Origin: Asticcacaulis solisilvae
Lineage (GTDB): Bacteria > Pseudomonadota > Alphaproteobacteria > Caulobacterales > Caulobacteraceae
Direction of reading: 5' to 3'
Assembly: GCF_017875235.1 (NCBI RefSeq)
Contig: NZ_JAGGMI010000005.1
Span: 248,001-312,000 of the forward strand
Length of the DNA stretch: 64,000 bases
The notes below the pieces were generated by a model. The model did not search any database and was not told the origin of the DNA. It worked only from the letters and a program-made list of their open reading frames with translations. Shown here piece after piece: positions 9,436 to 19,135 of the stretch (position 1 is the stretch's first letter; each line of letters starts with the position of its first letter). Made by a program: the position numbers and the translations under genes.

Positions 9436-10173
9436 ATGCTGCTTCATCTGTCGACCTGGTGCGAAATCGAAAAGCGCCTCGAGACCTCGCGCACCGTAAT
9501 CGTGCCGATCGGCTCCAATGAGCAGCACGGCCCCATGGGACTGCTCGGCACCGACTGGCTGTGTCCGGAAATCATCGCGCATGCCGCCGAAAAGGAAGGC
9601 GACTTGCTGGTCGCGCCGACCTTCAATATCGGCATGGCGCAGCATCATCTGGGCTTTCCCGGCACGATATCCCTGCGCCCGACGACCTTCATGTCGGCCA
9701 TAGAGGACTGGGTCGATTCACTGGCGCGTCATGGCTTCGACCGCATCTATTTCCTCAACGGCCATGGCGGCAATGTCGCCACGATCGAAGCGACCTTTTC
9801 GCAGATCTATTCGCACTATTCCTATTCGGGCAATCCTTGCCCGTTTATCCTGAAGCTCAGGAACTGGTGGGACCTGCCGGGCATCATGCGTCTTGCGGCC
9901 AAGCTTTATCCGACGGGCCACGGCAGCCATGCCACGCCGTCGGAAATCGCCGTCACCTTCGCGGCCTATCCGGACCATGTAAAGTCAGCGCCGATGGAGC
10001 CGAAGATCGCACCCGATGGTCCCATCCGCGATGCGCTGGATTACCGCTCGCGTTTCCCCGATGGCCGCATCGGTTCGGACTCGTCGCTGGCCACCATAGA
10101 GGACGGCCGAGCCCTGATCGAGGCGGCGGCCAAGGGCCTGCTCGACGACGTCGCCAAGCTGGAAGCGGAGTAG
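9436..10173 (+). CDS. Creatininase-family amidohydrolase
   Basis: A 245-residue member of the creatininase / MftE-like family of metal-dependent amide hydrolases. The metal-site motifs are visible: GSNEQHGPMGLLGTD (Glu, His and Asp ligands), NGHGGN, and GSHATPSE with the late Glu ligand. The family includes creatinine amidohydrolase, enzymes acting on formamidopyrimidines, and peptide-trimming MftE. Nothing nearby fixes the substrate, and it need not be creatinine. The ATG at 9436 is the first good start after the divergent intergenic region. Confidence 0.85.
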   Translation: MLLHLSTWCEIEKRLETSRTVIVPIGSNEQHGPMGLLGTDWLCPEIIAHAAEKEGDLLVAPTFNIGMAQHHLGFPGTISLRPTTFMSAIEDWVDSLARHGFDRIYFLNGHGGNVATIEATFSQIYSHYSYSGNPCPFILKLRNWWDLPGIMRLAAKLYPTGHGSHATPSEIAVTFAAYPDHVKSAPMEPKIAPDGPIRDALDYRSRFPDGRIGSDSSLATIEDGRALIEAAAKGLLDDVAKLEAE

Positions 10174-10274
10174 ACCTTCATTCGACATGGAGGCCCCGCC
10201 GTCTGCGCCACCAAACTAAGCTCGCGTTAAGCATAGACCGCTAAAGTCCGGCCACCACCAGAGGGGCCGATGAC

Positions 10275-12506
10275 ATGACCAGCCACGCCGCGACCACGCC
10301 CATTTTACGCCAGTCGCCCTTGTTCGCGGTGACGGTCTTCACCAGCGCCCTGCTCGTCTTCTTCGTCCAGCCCATGGTGGGCAAGCTTCTGCTGCCGCTG
10401 TTGGGCGGCGCGCCGGCGGTGTGGAACACCTCCATGGCCTTCTTCCAGGCCGCGCTGCTGCTGGGTTACGGCTACGCCCACCTGCTGCAAAGACTGAAGT
10501 CATTCCGCATACAGGTCATCCTGCACGGCGTCCTGCTGGGTCTGGCGGCGCTCAGCCTGCCGCTTGGGATCAGCAATGCCTTTGGTCTGCCCGACCCGGA
10601 ACACCCGATCCTGTGGATGCTGGGCGTGCTGACCCTATCGATCGGCGCGCCTTTCGCCATCCTGTCGGCGACCGCGCCCCTGGTCCAGGCGTGGTTCGCC
10701 CTGACCGCCAATCCCGACCCCGCCACGGGCAAACCGCCAGAGCCCTATGCGCTTTATGCCGCCAGCAATCTCGGCAGCCTGCTGTCGCTGGTCGCCTATC
10801 CCGTGCTCGTCGAGCCGCTGACGCAACTGACCGACCAGCGCATCGGCTGGAGCCTCGGCTACGGCATACTGGTCGTGCTGATCCTGACGCTGGGCCTGAC
10901 GCGGAAGGCCCCGACCGTTCCCGTCACTGAAACCACCGCGACAAGCGCGCGTCCGTCGCTGATGACCATGGCCATCTGGATTGGGCTTGCCGCCGTGCCA
11001 AGCAGCCTGATGATGGGCGTCACGACCTACCTGTCGACGGACGTCGCTTCGGCGCCCTTCCTGTGGGTCGCGCCGCTGGCCCTCTATCTCCTGACCTTCA
11101 TCTTCGCTTTCGGCACCAAGCCGCTGATCAGCCGCAAGATGCTGCTGATCCTGCAGGCCGCCGCGGCCTGCCTGGCCATCTACGCCCTGCCCTTCCGCCA
11201 TCTGGCCATACCCGCGCAACTGGCCGTGCATCTGCTGACCTTCTTCCTGACGGCCCTGTTGTGCCATTCGGAGCTGGCGCGTGCCCGGCCAAAGCCCGAG
11301 CATCTCACGCTCTACTATCTTTGCCTGTCGATCGGCGGCGTGGTCGGCGGCAGCTTCAACGCATTCCTGGCGCCCGTCATCTTTCCCCTGGTGCTGGAAT
11401 ATCCGCTGGCCCTGGCATTGGCCTGCCTGGCCAGACCCTGGTTCACCGAACGCGAGGACCGCCGCCTGACCCAGCTGGAGCTGGTCTGGCTGGCCTTCGG
11501 ACTGGTCGACGCCATTGCCCTGGTGATTATGCTGATCGTACCGGCCGACGGCGAGGGCGCCGATACGCTGCGACGCTTCCTGTTCGCTGTGGCGCCCTTG
11601 TGCGCCTTCGCGCTCCGCGACCGGGGCATCGCCATGGCCTGCCTGCTGGTGGTCGCCGGCCTGAGCGCCGTCAACGTCACCCAGATCGGCAGGCATGTCG
11701 TGACGGAACGCAACTTCTATGGCGTGGTGAGGATCGCGGAAACCACCGACCCGGTCGTGGGCCCCCTGCGCCGCATGACCCACGGGACGACGTTACACGG
11801 CGCACAGGCGATCGATCCGCAAAAGCGCTGCCAGCCCCTCACCTATTACGCATCGGAAACGGCTATCGGGCAAACCCTCACCAAGGTTCAGGCGCTCAAA
11901 CCTTCCGCCGACATCGCCGTCGTCGGTTTGGGTGTGGGCACCATGGCGGCCTATGTCCGCCCAAGCGATCGCCTGGCGTTCTTTGAGATCGATCCCGCCG
12001 TCATCCGCCTTGCAAGCGATCCAAAGTATTTCACCTTTGTTTCGGACTGCGCCAAGGGTCCGGTTACCTTCCACGCCGGCGATGCACGGCTGACCTTGTC
12101 GTCCGTGCCGGCAGGCCAGTTCGACCTCTTGACCATTGATGCCTTCTCATCGGACTCCGTGCCGGCCCACCTGCTGACGGTCCAGGCGATCGACATGTAT
12201 CTGTCGAAGCTGAAACCCGACGGCGTCCTGTTGCTGCACCTGTCCAACCGCCATCTGGAACTGCGCGATCCCGTCATCGCCGCCATCCGCCAAAGCGGCG
12301 GCAGCGCGCTGACCCAGACCAGCACCAAGACATTCAAGGGCAGCTTCGTCCAGTCACCAGCCATCGTCGTCATCGCCGGACGCAACGCCGCGGCCCTGGC
12401 CGGCTTCCGTGCCGACGCGCGCTGGCAGACGCGTGATCCCGGCCCGGTCAGGGCGTGGACGGACGATTACACCAATCTGATCGGCGCCATGCTGCGTCAC
12501 AAGTAG
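10275..12506 (+). CDS. Membrane-bound spermidine synthase-like protein (fused transporter-like and methyltransferase-fold domains)
   Basis: A 743-residue fusion. Residues 1 to about 450 hold some twelve hydrophobic segments resembling an MFS-type membrane domain. The C-terminal part (about 510-740) is a Rossmann methyltransferase fold of the spermidine/spermine synthase type, with VVGLGVGTMAAY, FFEIDPAVIRLA and TIDAFSSDSVPAHLLT, the region that would bind decarboxylated SAM in true synthases. Such fusions are widespread and often labelled fused MFS/spermidine synthase, but polyamine formation is rarely shown. The gene is monocistronic; its stop is followed 6 bases later by the end of the broken GH9 gene on the other strand. 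Confidence 0.85.
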   Translation: MTSHAATTPILRQSPLFAVTVFTSALLVFFVQPMVGKLLLPLLGGAPAVWNTSMAFFQAALLLGYGYAHLLQRLKSFRIQVILHGVLLGLAALSLPLGISNAFGLPDPEHPILWMLGVLTLSIGAPFAILSATAPLVQAWFALTANPDPATGKPPEPYALYAASNLGSLLSLVAYPVLVEPLTQLTDQRIGWSLGYGILVVLILTLGLTRKAPTVPVTETTATSARPSLMTMAIWIGLAAVPSSLMMGVTTYLSTDVASAPFLWVAPLALYLLTFIFAFGTKPLISRKMLLILQAAAACLAIYALPFRHLAIPAQLAVHLLTFFLTALLCHSELARARPKPEHLTLYYLCLSIGGVVGGSFNAFLAPVIFPLVLEYPLALALACLARPWFTEREDRRLTQLELVWLAFGLVDAIALVIMLIVPADGEGADTLRRFLFAVAPLCAFALRDRGIAMACLLVVAGLSAVNVTQIGRHVVTERNFYGVVRIAETTDPVVGPLRRMTHGTTLHGAQAIDPQKRCQPLTYYASETAIGQTLTKVQALKPSADIAVVGLGVGTMAAYVRPSDRLAFFEIDPAVIRLASDPKYFTFVSDCAKGPVTFHAGDARLTLSSVPAGQFDLLTIDAFSSDSVPAHLLTVQAIDMYLSKLKPDGVLLLHLSNRHLELRDPVIAAIRQSGGSALTQTSTKTFKGSFVQSPAIVVIAGRNAAALAGFRADARWQTRDPGPVRAWTDDYTNLIGAMLRHK

Positions 12507-12512
12507 GACGCC

Positions 12513-12770
12513 TTATCTGACGAACCGCGCCAGCAGACGGATATAGGCCGTCTGATAGGCACCGGAGTTCTCCGTCACCTGCCAGGAATTGACCGGCCAG
12601 CTATCGTTGAAATCGGCATAGGCCTTTTGCGCCGGCTGGCCGAAAGGCGGTGACAGAGGCGCCTTGCCGCATTGTGGCGACACGCCTGGACAACGTTCAT
12701 CCCAGGTGTAGGCCGGATTGGCGCCGCCGACGACAAAGCCCGGCGGCGGACCGTATTTCGACTTTGTCAC
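12513..12770 (-). pseudogene. GH9 cellulase, C-terminal piece in a shifted frame
   Basis: This 85-codon frame opens with V-T-K-S-K-Y-G-P-P-P-G-F-V-V-G-G-A-N-P, the conserved C-terminal block of GH9 endoglucanases. It continues through PLSPPFGQPAQKAY and ends with WQVTENSGAYQTAYIRLL, which contains the general-acid Glu of the family. It is not a stand-alone gene: it is the rest of the 12767-14395 gene in a different frame. Its first possible codon (GTG) overlaps the upstream stop as GTGA (12767-12770). One extra G in the run read as TGGGCAGC would join both frames into a normal GH9 protein. Confidence 0.85.
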
Positions 12771-14395
12771 GCTGCCCAGCGGCTGGAGCCATGCGCGAAC
12801 CAGCTGTGATAAAAGCGGTCGACGGAGTTTTCCGCGCCGAACGCCTTCATATTGCTCAGATAGACCTTGCCGAGCGGATTGACGCCGTGGAGATAGTGCA
12901 GATAGCCCTCGGCCGCCTCCATTGCCTCGGACTTGCTGTGTTTGCCCCCGTCGAGACGGCCGATTTCAGCGAAAATGCTGCCATGGACCGACTTGGTGGC
13001 GCTTGATCCCCAGGTGTAGGCCGAGATGTGCGCCCGATAAGGGTCTTTGTCGCGTTCGCCCCAGCCGGCCAGTTCGAAACCATCGGCAAACGCGCGGCGG
13101 ATATCGGCAACCACGGACGTCGTGGCGCCCGGCATGCGCGCATAGTCGAGCAGTGGCGCATTGTCGGTATAGGCAAAGTCGAGATTATAGCCTTCGCGCA
13201 TCATCTGGGCTTCGCGATAGTGGCTGTCGACATGGTCGCGATACATAGCCTCGCCCGTCAGGCCATAGAGATAGACGGCCGCCGTCAGCGCCTTCGCAGC
13301 CCGGCCGCGGCCGTCGGTTTCCTGCTGGCCGGCACCGATGCCTTCGGATTTGTCGCGCGCGTCGTTGTTGTAGAAGGTCGCGTTCGGATGGGCCTCGGCC
13401 CACGCCCAGGCACGGGCGGCGCGGCGCTTCAGGTCGGCGGCGTAGTCGGCGAAGCGCGGATCGCGGCCATAGACGCTGGCGCCATAGGCGAAGGCCGAAG
13501 CCGCGGCGTAAGACGCCGAAGTCGTCGCCGGACCGTAATAGCTGTGGCCGGTCGCCGACGATGGCGGGCTGGCGTGCGACAGGGCGACGATCGATAGCAC
13601 GCCGCCGTCCTCGTCCTGCATCCGTACCAGCCAGTCGAGGCCGAACTTCACTTCATCGAGTAGGTCGGAGACACCGTTCCCGGATTCCGGAATATTGAAA
13701 TCGTCGCTGAAGGCAGCCGGATTGTCTTCGTAGGCGCCGAGCAGCGTCACGACATAGGAGGCGGTCCAGCTGGTATATTTGTTATAGTCACCGGCGTCGT
13801 ACCAACCGCCGCTCAGGTTCCGGCGCGTCGATTTATCGCTCTTGCGGCTGTGGAGGGTGGCTTCCGAATCCTGCCCCGGCCCGATGTGCGATGCGCCATC
13901 AGCCCAGCCCTCGCCCGCGAACCGGGCGTCCTTGGCGAACCCCGCGCGCTGATAGAAGAAGGTGCGGACCGCCTGCACTAGCAAAGGCTTGTACAGATTG
14001 GGCGCGATATCGAAGGCCACGGAATCATAGGCCGACTGCACATCGCGGACGACGTAGCTGCCCGGCGACGTGACGGCGGAAAAGTCGAACTGCCAGGCGC
14101 GGTCACCCGATGACGGATCGACAGCGCCGTTGTTCCATTTGACCGGCTTGCCTTCGAAGACCATGGCCTGGGTCCTGGTATCGATCACCTGATAGGTGGC
14201 GCCCGGTCCGAAATCCCAGCCGTCATCGAAGCCGGTTTCCGGATCGCGGATGACGGCGACCTTCTGCGCATCAGGCAGATAGCCAAACTGATCCACCACA
14301 ATAAATGGCGTCGGCGGCACATCGTCCTGCGCCAGCGCGGGCGCGGTCAGACCAACGGTGCAAATCCCCGCCAACAAAAGTGCTTTCAGTCCCAT
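12767..14395 (-). CDS. GH9 family endoglucanase (cellulase), N-terminal and central part; frame broken before the C terminus
   Basis: A secreted glycoside hydrolase for beta-1,4-glucans. After a signal peptide (MGLKALLLAGICTVGLTAPA, then LAQ) comes an Ig-like CelD_N domain (about 25-120). The (alpha/alpha)6 GH9 domain follows, with GGWYDAGDYNK holding the catalytic-base aspartates (Asp200, Asp203), and then NPLGKVYLSNM and FYHSWFAHGSSRW. The frame ends at a TGA just where the final GH9 block should begin. That block lies in the next frame (12513-12770) and carries the general-acid Glu. As written, this 542-residue product would be inactive. The neighbouring GH35 gene is on the same strand but separated by another gene. 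Confidence 0.85.
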   Translation of the reverse strand: MGLKALLLAGICTVGLTAPALAQDDVPPTPFIVVDQFGYLPDAQKVAVIRDPETGFDDGWDFGPGATYQVIDTRTQAMVFEGKPVKWNNGAVDPSSGDRAWQFDFSAVTSPGSYVVRDVQSAYDSVAFDIAPNLYKPLLVQAVRTFFYQRAGFAKDARFAGEGWADGASHIGPGQDSEATLHSRKSDKSTRRNLSGGWYDAGDYNKYTSWTASYVVTLLGAYEDNPAAFSDDFNIPESGNGVSDLLDEVKFGLDWLVRMQDEDGGVLSIVALSHASPPSSATGHSYYGPATTSASYAAASAFAYGASVYGRDPRFADYAADLKRRAARAWAWAEAHPNATFYNNDARDKSEGIGAGQQETDGRGRAAKALTAAVYLYGLTGEAMYRDHVDSHYREAQMMREGYNLDFAYTDNAPLLDYARMPGATTSVVADIRRAFADGFELAGWGERDKDPYRAHISAYTWGSSATKSVHGSIFAEIGRLDGGKHSKSEAMEAAEGYLHYLHGVNPLGKVYLSNMKAFGAENSVDRFYHSWFAHGSSRWAA

Positions 14396-14499
14396 ACGCC
14401 CTCACCCGTTTTTCCTGAGGCTATCAGCCCAGTGATGTGATCGGCAAGCCGCTTGACTTAGACCCGTGACAAATCGACATTCGACCTGCGGGGGACATC

Positions 14500-15246
14500 A
14501 TGCAAACACTCTTCGACTTTCTGAACGCCAATCCGTGGATTTATGCTGTTCTTGCAGCAGGGCTTGCCGTGTGGATCGCAGCGCTGTTGGTCATCTTTGG
14601 TTCGCCAAAGTTCCTGCGCAAATGGCTCTGGGTCCTGCTGAGCCTGGTTTCCTTCACCTTTTCCTGGCAGGTCGATGACAATGTCGCCCTCAGCATCGGC
14701 CTGCCGCTCGGCGCGCTCTACGTGCTGTGGTTCTGGCGTTTCGGCAAGTCCCCGACCGACGAAGAGATCGCTGAACGCGGCCCGAAGCCCGCTGGCGATG
14801 GCCCCCGGGGCAAGGGCTGGCAGATCCTATCCTTAAGGCTGGCCTATCTCATGGCGATTACAGCTGTCATTACGGTCGGCATCTGGACCTTATCGGACAG
14901 TAGCGTTGACCTCATCTTTGCGCAGGGCGGCATTACGGTCGCCGACCTGCCGACCGATTTCCGTATGATGCTGGATCTGGTCAGATATTTTACCGCAGGC
15001 TTCATGATCCTGCTCTGCGGCATGTTCGTCCTGCTGTTCCTGCGGCCCTACGGCTGGGGCAAGATCCTTATGTTGTTTTGCACCTTCAGCTGGCTGAGTT
15101 TCAGCGGTGTGCAGGTGCTTGTAACCGGAACCTTGGATGCACGCGCCCTGCCGGTGCTGATCGCCGGCGCAGGTATGCTGCTGGCCATCCTTCTGCATCA
15201 GATCGCCGATCCGCGTTTCACCGGCACGTACCTGCGTCAGTCGTAA
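14500..15246 (+). CDS. Polytopic membrane protein of unknown function
   Basis: A 248-residue protein with about seven hydrophobic segments: residues 10-35, 40-56, 60-78, 110-128, 160-185, 190-210 and 215-235. A charged cytoplasmic-looking loop (DEEIAERGPKPAGDGPRGKG) sits between the third and fourth. The ATG at 14500 has GGGGGA 5 bases upstream. I recognise no family. The 3' end overlaps the convergent GH35 gene by 10 bases. Confidence 0.75.
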   Translation: MQTLFDFLNANPWIYAVLAAGLAVWIAALLVIFGSPKFLRKWLWVLLSLVSFTFSWQVDDNVALSIGLPLGALYVLWFWRFGKSPTDEEIAERGPKPAGDGPRGKGWQILSLRLAYLMAITAVITVGIWTLSDSSVDLIFAQGGITVADLPTDFRMMLDLVRYFTAGFMILLCGMFVLLFLRPYGWGKILMLFCTFSWLSFSGVQVLVTGTLDARALPVLIAGAGMLLAILLHQIADPRFTGTYLRQS

Positions 15247-16874
15247 CGATAGAGCTTCAGGCGCTGGATGCCGCTCTGACCCGGCGGCAGGCGCAGGTGG
15301 CGGCCCTGGTGCGTCTGGTCGCCGTTGAGCCACCGTCCTTCGAGGAACAGGCCGTCCTTGTAGCCGCCTTCGATGACCTGCTCCATGCCGACCTGCGCCT
15401 TGCCGGATGCGTCGGCGAAAGTGACGGTCACGCCGGTGCCGGCGACGATGAATTCATCCTTGCCGGTCTGGATTATCAGCCCGCCATGATTGGCTGGAGT
15501 CTGCTTGTCCTTGGGCGTCCACGGATCGACAAAGGTGACGGTAAAGCGATAACTGCCGAGGTTGAAGCTCTGCGGCGTCTGATCGACCGTGCCGTCATAG
15601 GCGATCGGCGGCTTGAAGCCGCGCATGGTTCGCGCCTTGCCGGTCTTGCCCTGATGCTCGATCATCAGCGGCGTCAACTGGTCCAGCACTGCGTAGGCGC
15701 CAATCAAAGGATCGTTGTCGGGCAGGTCCTCGATCGAGAACGGTGAGAAGCCCATGGCGTCCAGCTCACCAAAGACAAAGAAGGCATTGGCGGCGGCTTC
15801 CGGCCGGCCGGCGTGGTTGGCTTCGGGCACGAACAAAGGATTGTCGTCGCGACGGAACTTGCGCGCCCAGCCGACAAAGTCCGGCCAATAACTGTCGATG
15901 GCCAGGAAATCGACCGCCGGCGCGCCGATCTTCCAGATGTCGAACAGGTGCGGCAAAGGCCCGGCCGACGGATACTGGCCCGGCAATTTGCCCGGTGCAT
16001 TCAGCGCGGCATTGACGTACATGGGCAGCGGGTAGGCGGCCTTGCCGGCCAGGGTCAGTTCGTTGGTGAAGACGGCATAGCCCCAGGCCTGGAAGACTTC
16101 GCGGCCCTGTGGCGCATCGCCGAAGACCTCGGCCCACGTGCCCTTGGTTTTATTCCCATTGGCGTCCCACAGGGCTTTCAATTCCGGCGTCAGATCGCCC
16201 TTGCGCTGCTGCACGGCGGTCATCAAAGCCGGCGGCACTGGCGCCTTGAAAGCCTTGTCGGCTTCGGCGGAATGATCGCGCGCCGACGGCAGCATGCCGA
16301 TCTCGTTCTCGATCTGGATCATGACCACTGTATGGTCGCGATCGACGGTTTTCAGGTGCGCCAGAAGCGCCGCGAACGCCTTCTTGTCGGCGTCGAGATT
16401 GTCCTTGTCGAAGGCGCTCAGGATATCCTGCGCCACGCCGTTTTCGTCGCGGGCGCGGCTATAAGTCTTGGAGTCATGCTTGATCCAGGCCGGCGCGTAG
16501 GTCGACATCGAGTTCTTCCAGGCACCAAACCACAACAACACGAGTTTGGTGTTGTTGGCGCGCGCCTGTTCGATGACGGCGTCGATGACCGAAAAGTCGA
16601 AACGGCCCTGCTGCGGCTCGATCTGGTCCCATTCGACCGGCGCCAGCACGGTGTTCAGGCCTGCCTTCGTCAGGACCGGCCAGTGGGTCGCCAAATGCGC
16701 CGGGTCCGACGCCGTCGAATTGCCGAGCTCTCCGCCCAGCATCAGGAAGGGCTTGTCATGCACAAACAACTGCGCCGCAGTGCCCTGCTTTTCAAGGCGC
16801 GGTATATCCTGCGCCACAGCCGCGCCGCCCAAAGCCAAACCGCAAACCGTCGCCAACAGGATATTGCGCAGCAT
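15237..16874 (-). CDS. GH35-type beta-galactosidase with DUF5597 C-terminal domain
   Basis: A 545-residue secreted enzyme with signal peptide (MLRNILLATVCGLALGGAAVAQ). The catalytic TIM barrel shows FLMLGGELGNS and WDQIEPQQGRFDFS. The acid/base Glu is in VMIQIENEIGM, matching the I-E-N-E motif of GH35, and the probable nucleophile is the Glu in PLFVPEANHAG. The C-terminal beta domain corresponds to DUF5597, common in beta-galactosidases of Caulobacteraceae and Xanthomonas that act on plant polysaccharide side chains. The start ATG at 16874 touches the end of gpsA (16875) on the same strand, so read-through is possible although the functions are unrelated. Confidence 0.88.
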   Translation of the reverse strand: MLRNILLATVCGLALGGAAVAQDIPRLEKQGTAAQLFVHDKPFLMLGGELGNSTASDPAHLATHWPVLTKAGLNTVLAPVEWDQIEPQQGRFDFSVIDAVIEQARANNTKLVLLWFGAWKNSMSTYAPAWIKHDSKTYSRARDENGVAQDILSAFDKDNLDADKKAFAALLAHLKTVDRDHTVVMIQIENEIGMLPSARDHSAEADKAFKAPVPPALMTAVQQRKGDLTPELKALWDANGNKTKGTWAEVFGDAPQGREVFQAWGYAVFTNELTLAGKAAYPLPMYVNAALNAPGKLPGQYPSAGPLPHLFDIWKIGAPAVDFLAIDSYWPDFVGWARKFRRDDNPLFVPEANHAGRPEAAANAFFVFGELDAMGFSPFSIEDLPDNDPLIGAYAVLDQLTPLMIEHQGKTGKARTMRGFKPPIAYDGTVDQTPQSFNLGSYRFTVTFVDPWTPKDKQTPANHGGLIIQTGKDEFIVAGTGVTVTFADASGKAQVGMEQVIEGGYKDGLFLEGRWLNGDQTHQGRHLRLPPGQSGIQRLKLYRYD

Positions 16875-17879
16875 TTATGCCTTCTCCACCTTGATCGGAC
16901 GCGACATCAGAAGACCGATAGCGTCATCGACGCTGATCGCGCCATTAAGCACGGCCGCCACCGCGTTACAGAGCGGCAGGTCCACCCCCTGGCGCTTGCC
17001 GAGATCGACCACGGCCGGCGCCGATTCGACGCCTTCGGCGACCGACACCTTGTCTTTCAGGAATTCCGCCAGGGTCTGTCCCTGGCCCAGCGCCAGGCCG
17101 ACGCTCATATTGCGCGACTGCGGCGACGAGCAGGTCAGCACCAGGTCGCCCATACCGCACAGGCCGGTCATGGTCTCGGGCTTGGCGCCCATGGAGATGG
17201 CCAGGCGCGTCATTTCGGCAAAGCCGCGCGTGATCAGGGCGGCGTGGGCGTTCTTGCCCAGGCCCTTGCCTTCGCTAATACCGCAGGCGATAGCGACGAC
17301 GTTCTTGATGGCGCCACCGGCTTCGGCGCCGATCAGGTCGGTGGAGAGATAAGGCCGGAAGCTGGGGCCGGCGATGGTCGCGGCGATTCGCGCGGCGACC
17401 TCTTCGTTCTGCGAGGCGATGGTCACCGCGCTGGGCAGACCCATGGCGACTTCGCGGGCAAAGTTCGGCCCGGCCAGCACAGCCGGACAGGCCTCAGGCA
17501 GAACAGCGTCCAACACCTCGGTCATGAGGGCGTCACTGCCCCGTTCCACGCCCTTGGAGCACAGCACGACCGGCAGGCCGGCTCGGGCATAGGGTTTGAA
17601 GGCGTTCAGCGTCGCGCGCATATGCTGGGCCGGCGGCACGGCCAGGATCAGGTCGCAGTCTGCGAGGTCGGCCAGGTCATTGGTCGCCGTCACGCTTTCG
17701 GAAAGTTTGACACCGCCGAGGTACAGACTGTTTTCGCGCGTCTCGCGGATTGCGGCGACGACTTCCGGCTCACGGGCGTGCAGGGTGACGGCATTGCCGC
17801 CTAGAGTGACGACCTGCGCCAGGGCCGTGCCCCACGCGCCCGCGCCGATCACCCCGATGCGCCGGTACTGCTGCGTCAT
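16875..17879 (-). CDS. gpsA: Glycerol-3-phosphate dehydrogenase [NAD(P)+]
   Basis: Reduces dihydroxyacetone phosphate to sn-glycerol 3-phosphate for phospholipid synthesis. The N-terminal Rossmann motif [16 protein letters not shown], the [12 protein letters not shown] strand, the catalytic-Lys region [13 protein letters not shown] and the NAAL-type [10 protein letters not shown] segment identify it. At 334 aa the length is normal. Its ATG overlaps the stop of tsaD by 4 bases (17876-17879), so tsaD and gpsA are translationally coupled. This order is common in Alphaproteobacteria. Confidence 0.96.
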   Translation of the reverse strand: MTQQYRRIGVIGAGAWGTALAQVVTLGGNAVTLHAREPEVVAAIRETRENSLYLGGVKLSESVTATNDLADLADCDLILAVPPAQHMRATLNAFKPYARAGLPVVLCSKGVERGSDALMTEVLDAVLPEACPAVLAGPNFAREVAMGLPSAVTIASQNEEVAARIAATIAGPSFRPYLSTDLIGAEAGGAIKNVVAIACGISEGKGLGKNAHAALITRGFAEMTRLAISMGAKPETMTGLCGMGDLVLTCSSPQSRNMSVGLALGQGQTLAEFLKDKVSVAEGVESAPAVVDLGKRQGVDLPLCNAVAAVLNGAISVDDAIGLLMSRPIKVEKA

Positions 17880-18985
17880 GCCTTGGCCCCTTTTCTACCC
17901 TGCGTCTTGTATATCGGCGATTCCATCGCCCGCGCCTCGTCCAGCGGCCAGCGTGGCCGGGCGAGCGCGGCCATGTCGGCGCTTGCGTCGCGTGGCATAC
18001 TGCCCCGCTTCGCGAAATGTTCAAGCCCGGCCAAGGCGATCATTGCTGCATTATCCGTGCAATATTTCAACGGCGGGGCCACGAATGTGAAGCCGTTCTT
18101 TTTGCAGAGGGCCTGAAGCGCCTCACGGACGGCGGTATTGGCCGCAACACCGCCGGCGACGACAAAGTCGGGCGTTGTAACGTCGATCTGTTCCCTGAAC
18201 TGTTTCTGGGCGCGGTCGGAGCGTTCGACCAGTTGCCGCGTGATCGCGGCCTGGACCGAAGCGCACAGGTCGGCGCGGTCCTGTTCGGTCTTGACTTCCT
18301 CGTGGGCGATCTTGGCGGCGGCGGTCTTCAGGCCCGAAAACGAAAAAGCACAGTCCTTGCGGCCCAGCAGCGCGCGCGGCAGGACAAAGCGCGTGGCGTC
18401 ACCCTTCCTGGCTTCGCGTTCCAGCGCCGGACCACCGGGATAACCGAGCCCCAGCACCTTGGCGATCTTGTCGAACGCCTCACCGGCGGCATCGTCGATC
18501 GTCGTGCCCAGGCGCTCATAGTCGCCGACATCGCGCACCGACAGCAACTGGCAGTGGCCGCCGGACACCAGCAACAGCAGGAAGGGAAAGCGGACATCCT
18601 CCGTCAGGCGCGCCGACAGGGCGTGGCCTTCGAGATGGTTGACCGGCACCAGCGGCAGGTCGTTGGCCAAAGCGTAACCCTTGGCGAAGCTCAACCCCAC
18701 CATGACGCCGCCGATCAGTCCGGGGCCGGCCGTCGCCGCCACCGCATCGATCTTCGCATCACCGGCTTCGCTCAGCGCCCGGCGCGCCATGGCGTCGATG
18801 GTTTCGACGTGGCTGCGCGCGGCGATTTCCGGCACGACGCCACCGAATGCGGCATGCTGAACGACCTGGGAATGGATGACGCTCGACAAGACCTCGACGC
18901 GGCCGTCGGAATCGCGCCGCACGACGGCGACCGCGGTTTCGTCGCAGCTCGATTCGATGCCAAGAACGGTAAGGGTTTGGGACAT
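17876..18985 (-). CDS. tsaD: tRNA N6-threonylcarbamoyladenosine transferase subunit TsaD
   Basis: Transfers the threonylcarbamoyl group to A37 of ANN-decoding tRNAs together with TsaB and TsaE, which are not in this window. The ASKHA-fold start [13 protein letters not shown], the metal-binding [11 protein letters not shown] (two His), [12 protein letters not shown] and the C-terminal CTDNAAMIA motif are all present. The start is either the ATG at 18985 (MSQTLTVLG) or an in-frame ATG nine bases upstream at 18994; I take the former because it matches the family. The gene is divergent from hemC, with a hairpin repeat in the gap. Confidence 0.96.
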   Translation of the reverse strand: MSQTLTVLGIESSCDETAVAVVRRDSDGRVEVLSSVIHSQVVQHAAFGGVVPEIAARSHVETIDAMARRALSEAGDAKIDAVAATAGPGLIGGVMVGLSFAKGYALANDLPLVPVNHLEGHALSARLTEDVRFPFLLLLVSGGHCQLLSVRDVGDYERLGTTIDDAAGEAFDKIAKVLGLGYPGGPALEREARKGDATRFVLPRALLGRKDCAFSFSGLKTAAAKIAHEEVKTEQDRADLCASVQAAITRQLVERSDRAQKQFREQIDVTTPDFVVAGGVAANTAVREALQALCKKNGFTFVAPPLKYCTDNAAMIALAGLEHFAKRGSMPRDASADMAALARPRWPLDEARAMESPIYKTQGRKGAKA

Positions 18986-18997
18986 GGGACTCATCTA

Positions 18998-19053
18998 CTC
19001 CTCCCCATGAAATGGGGAGGGGGACCATTGGCGGAGCCAATGGTGGTGGGGGC
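18998..19053. repeat. Hairpin repeat module between tsaD and hemC
   Basis: Two adjacent palindromes: CTCCCCATGAAATGGGGAG and then CCATTGGCGGAGCCAATGG, closed by TGGTGGGGG. The layout matches the modules at 20221-20308, 41374-41439, 49441-49498 and 52092-52144 (second hairpin variable, GGGGAGG core constant). It lies just upstream of the tsaD start. Confidence 0.8.
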
Positions 19054-19135
19054 TCTTACTTCCTAACACCTGCGACAAAGCCTCCCGTCAAGCCTTTTGC
19101 ATTGAACCTGCTTGTGAAAATGCTAGACGGACAGG

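Noticed and set aside
10635-11783. A 382-codon minus-strand frame
   Set aside because: Antisense to the membrane/spermidine-synthase fusion. The composition (Gln/Gly/Asp/Arg-rich) is that of a shadow of a hydrophobic gene.
12513-12770. Independent small gene of 85 codons
   Set aside because: Its whole sequence is the conserved end of a GH9 enzyme, so it is the displaced part of the neighbouring gene.
15813-17804. A 663-codon open frame on the plus strand
   Set aside because: It lies antisense to the GH35 and gpsA genes, both with clear family motifs. Its product is rich in Arg, Gly, His and Ala and shows no domain. Long antisense frames are expected in GC-rich DNA.
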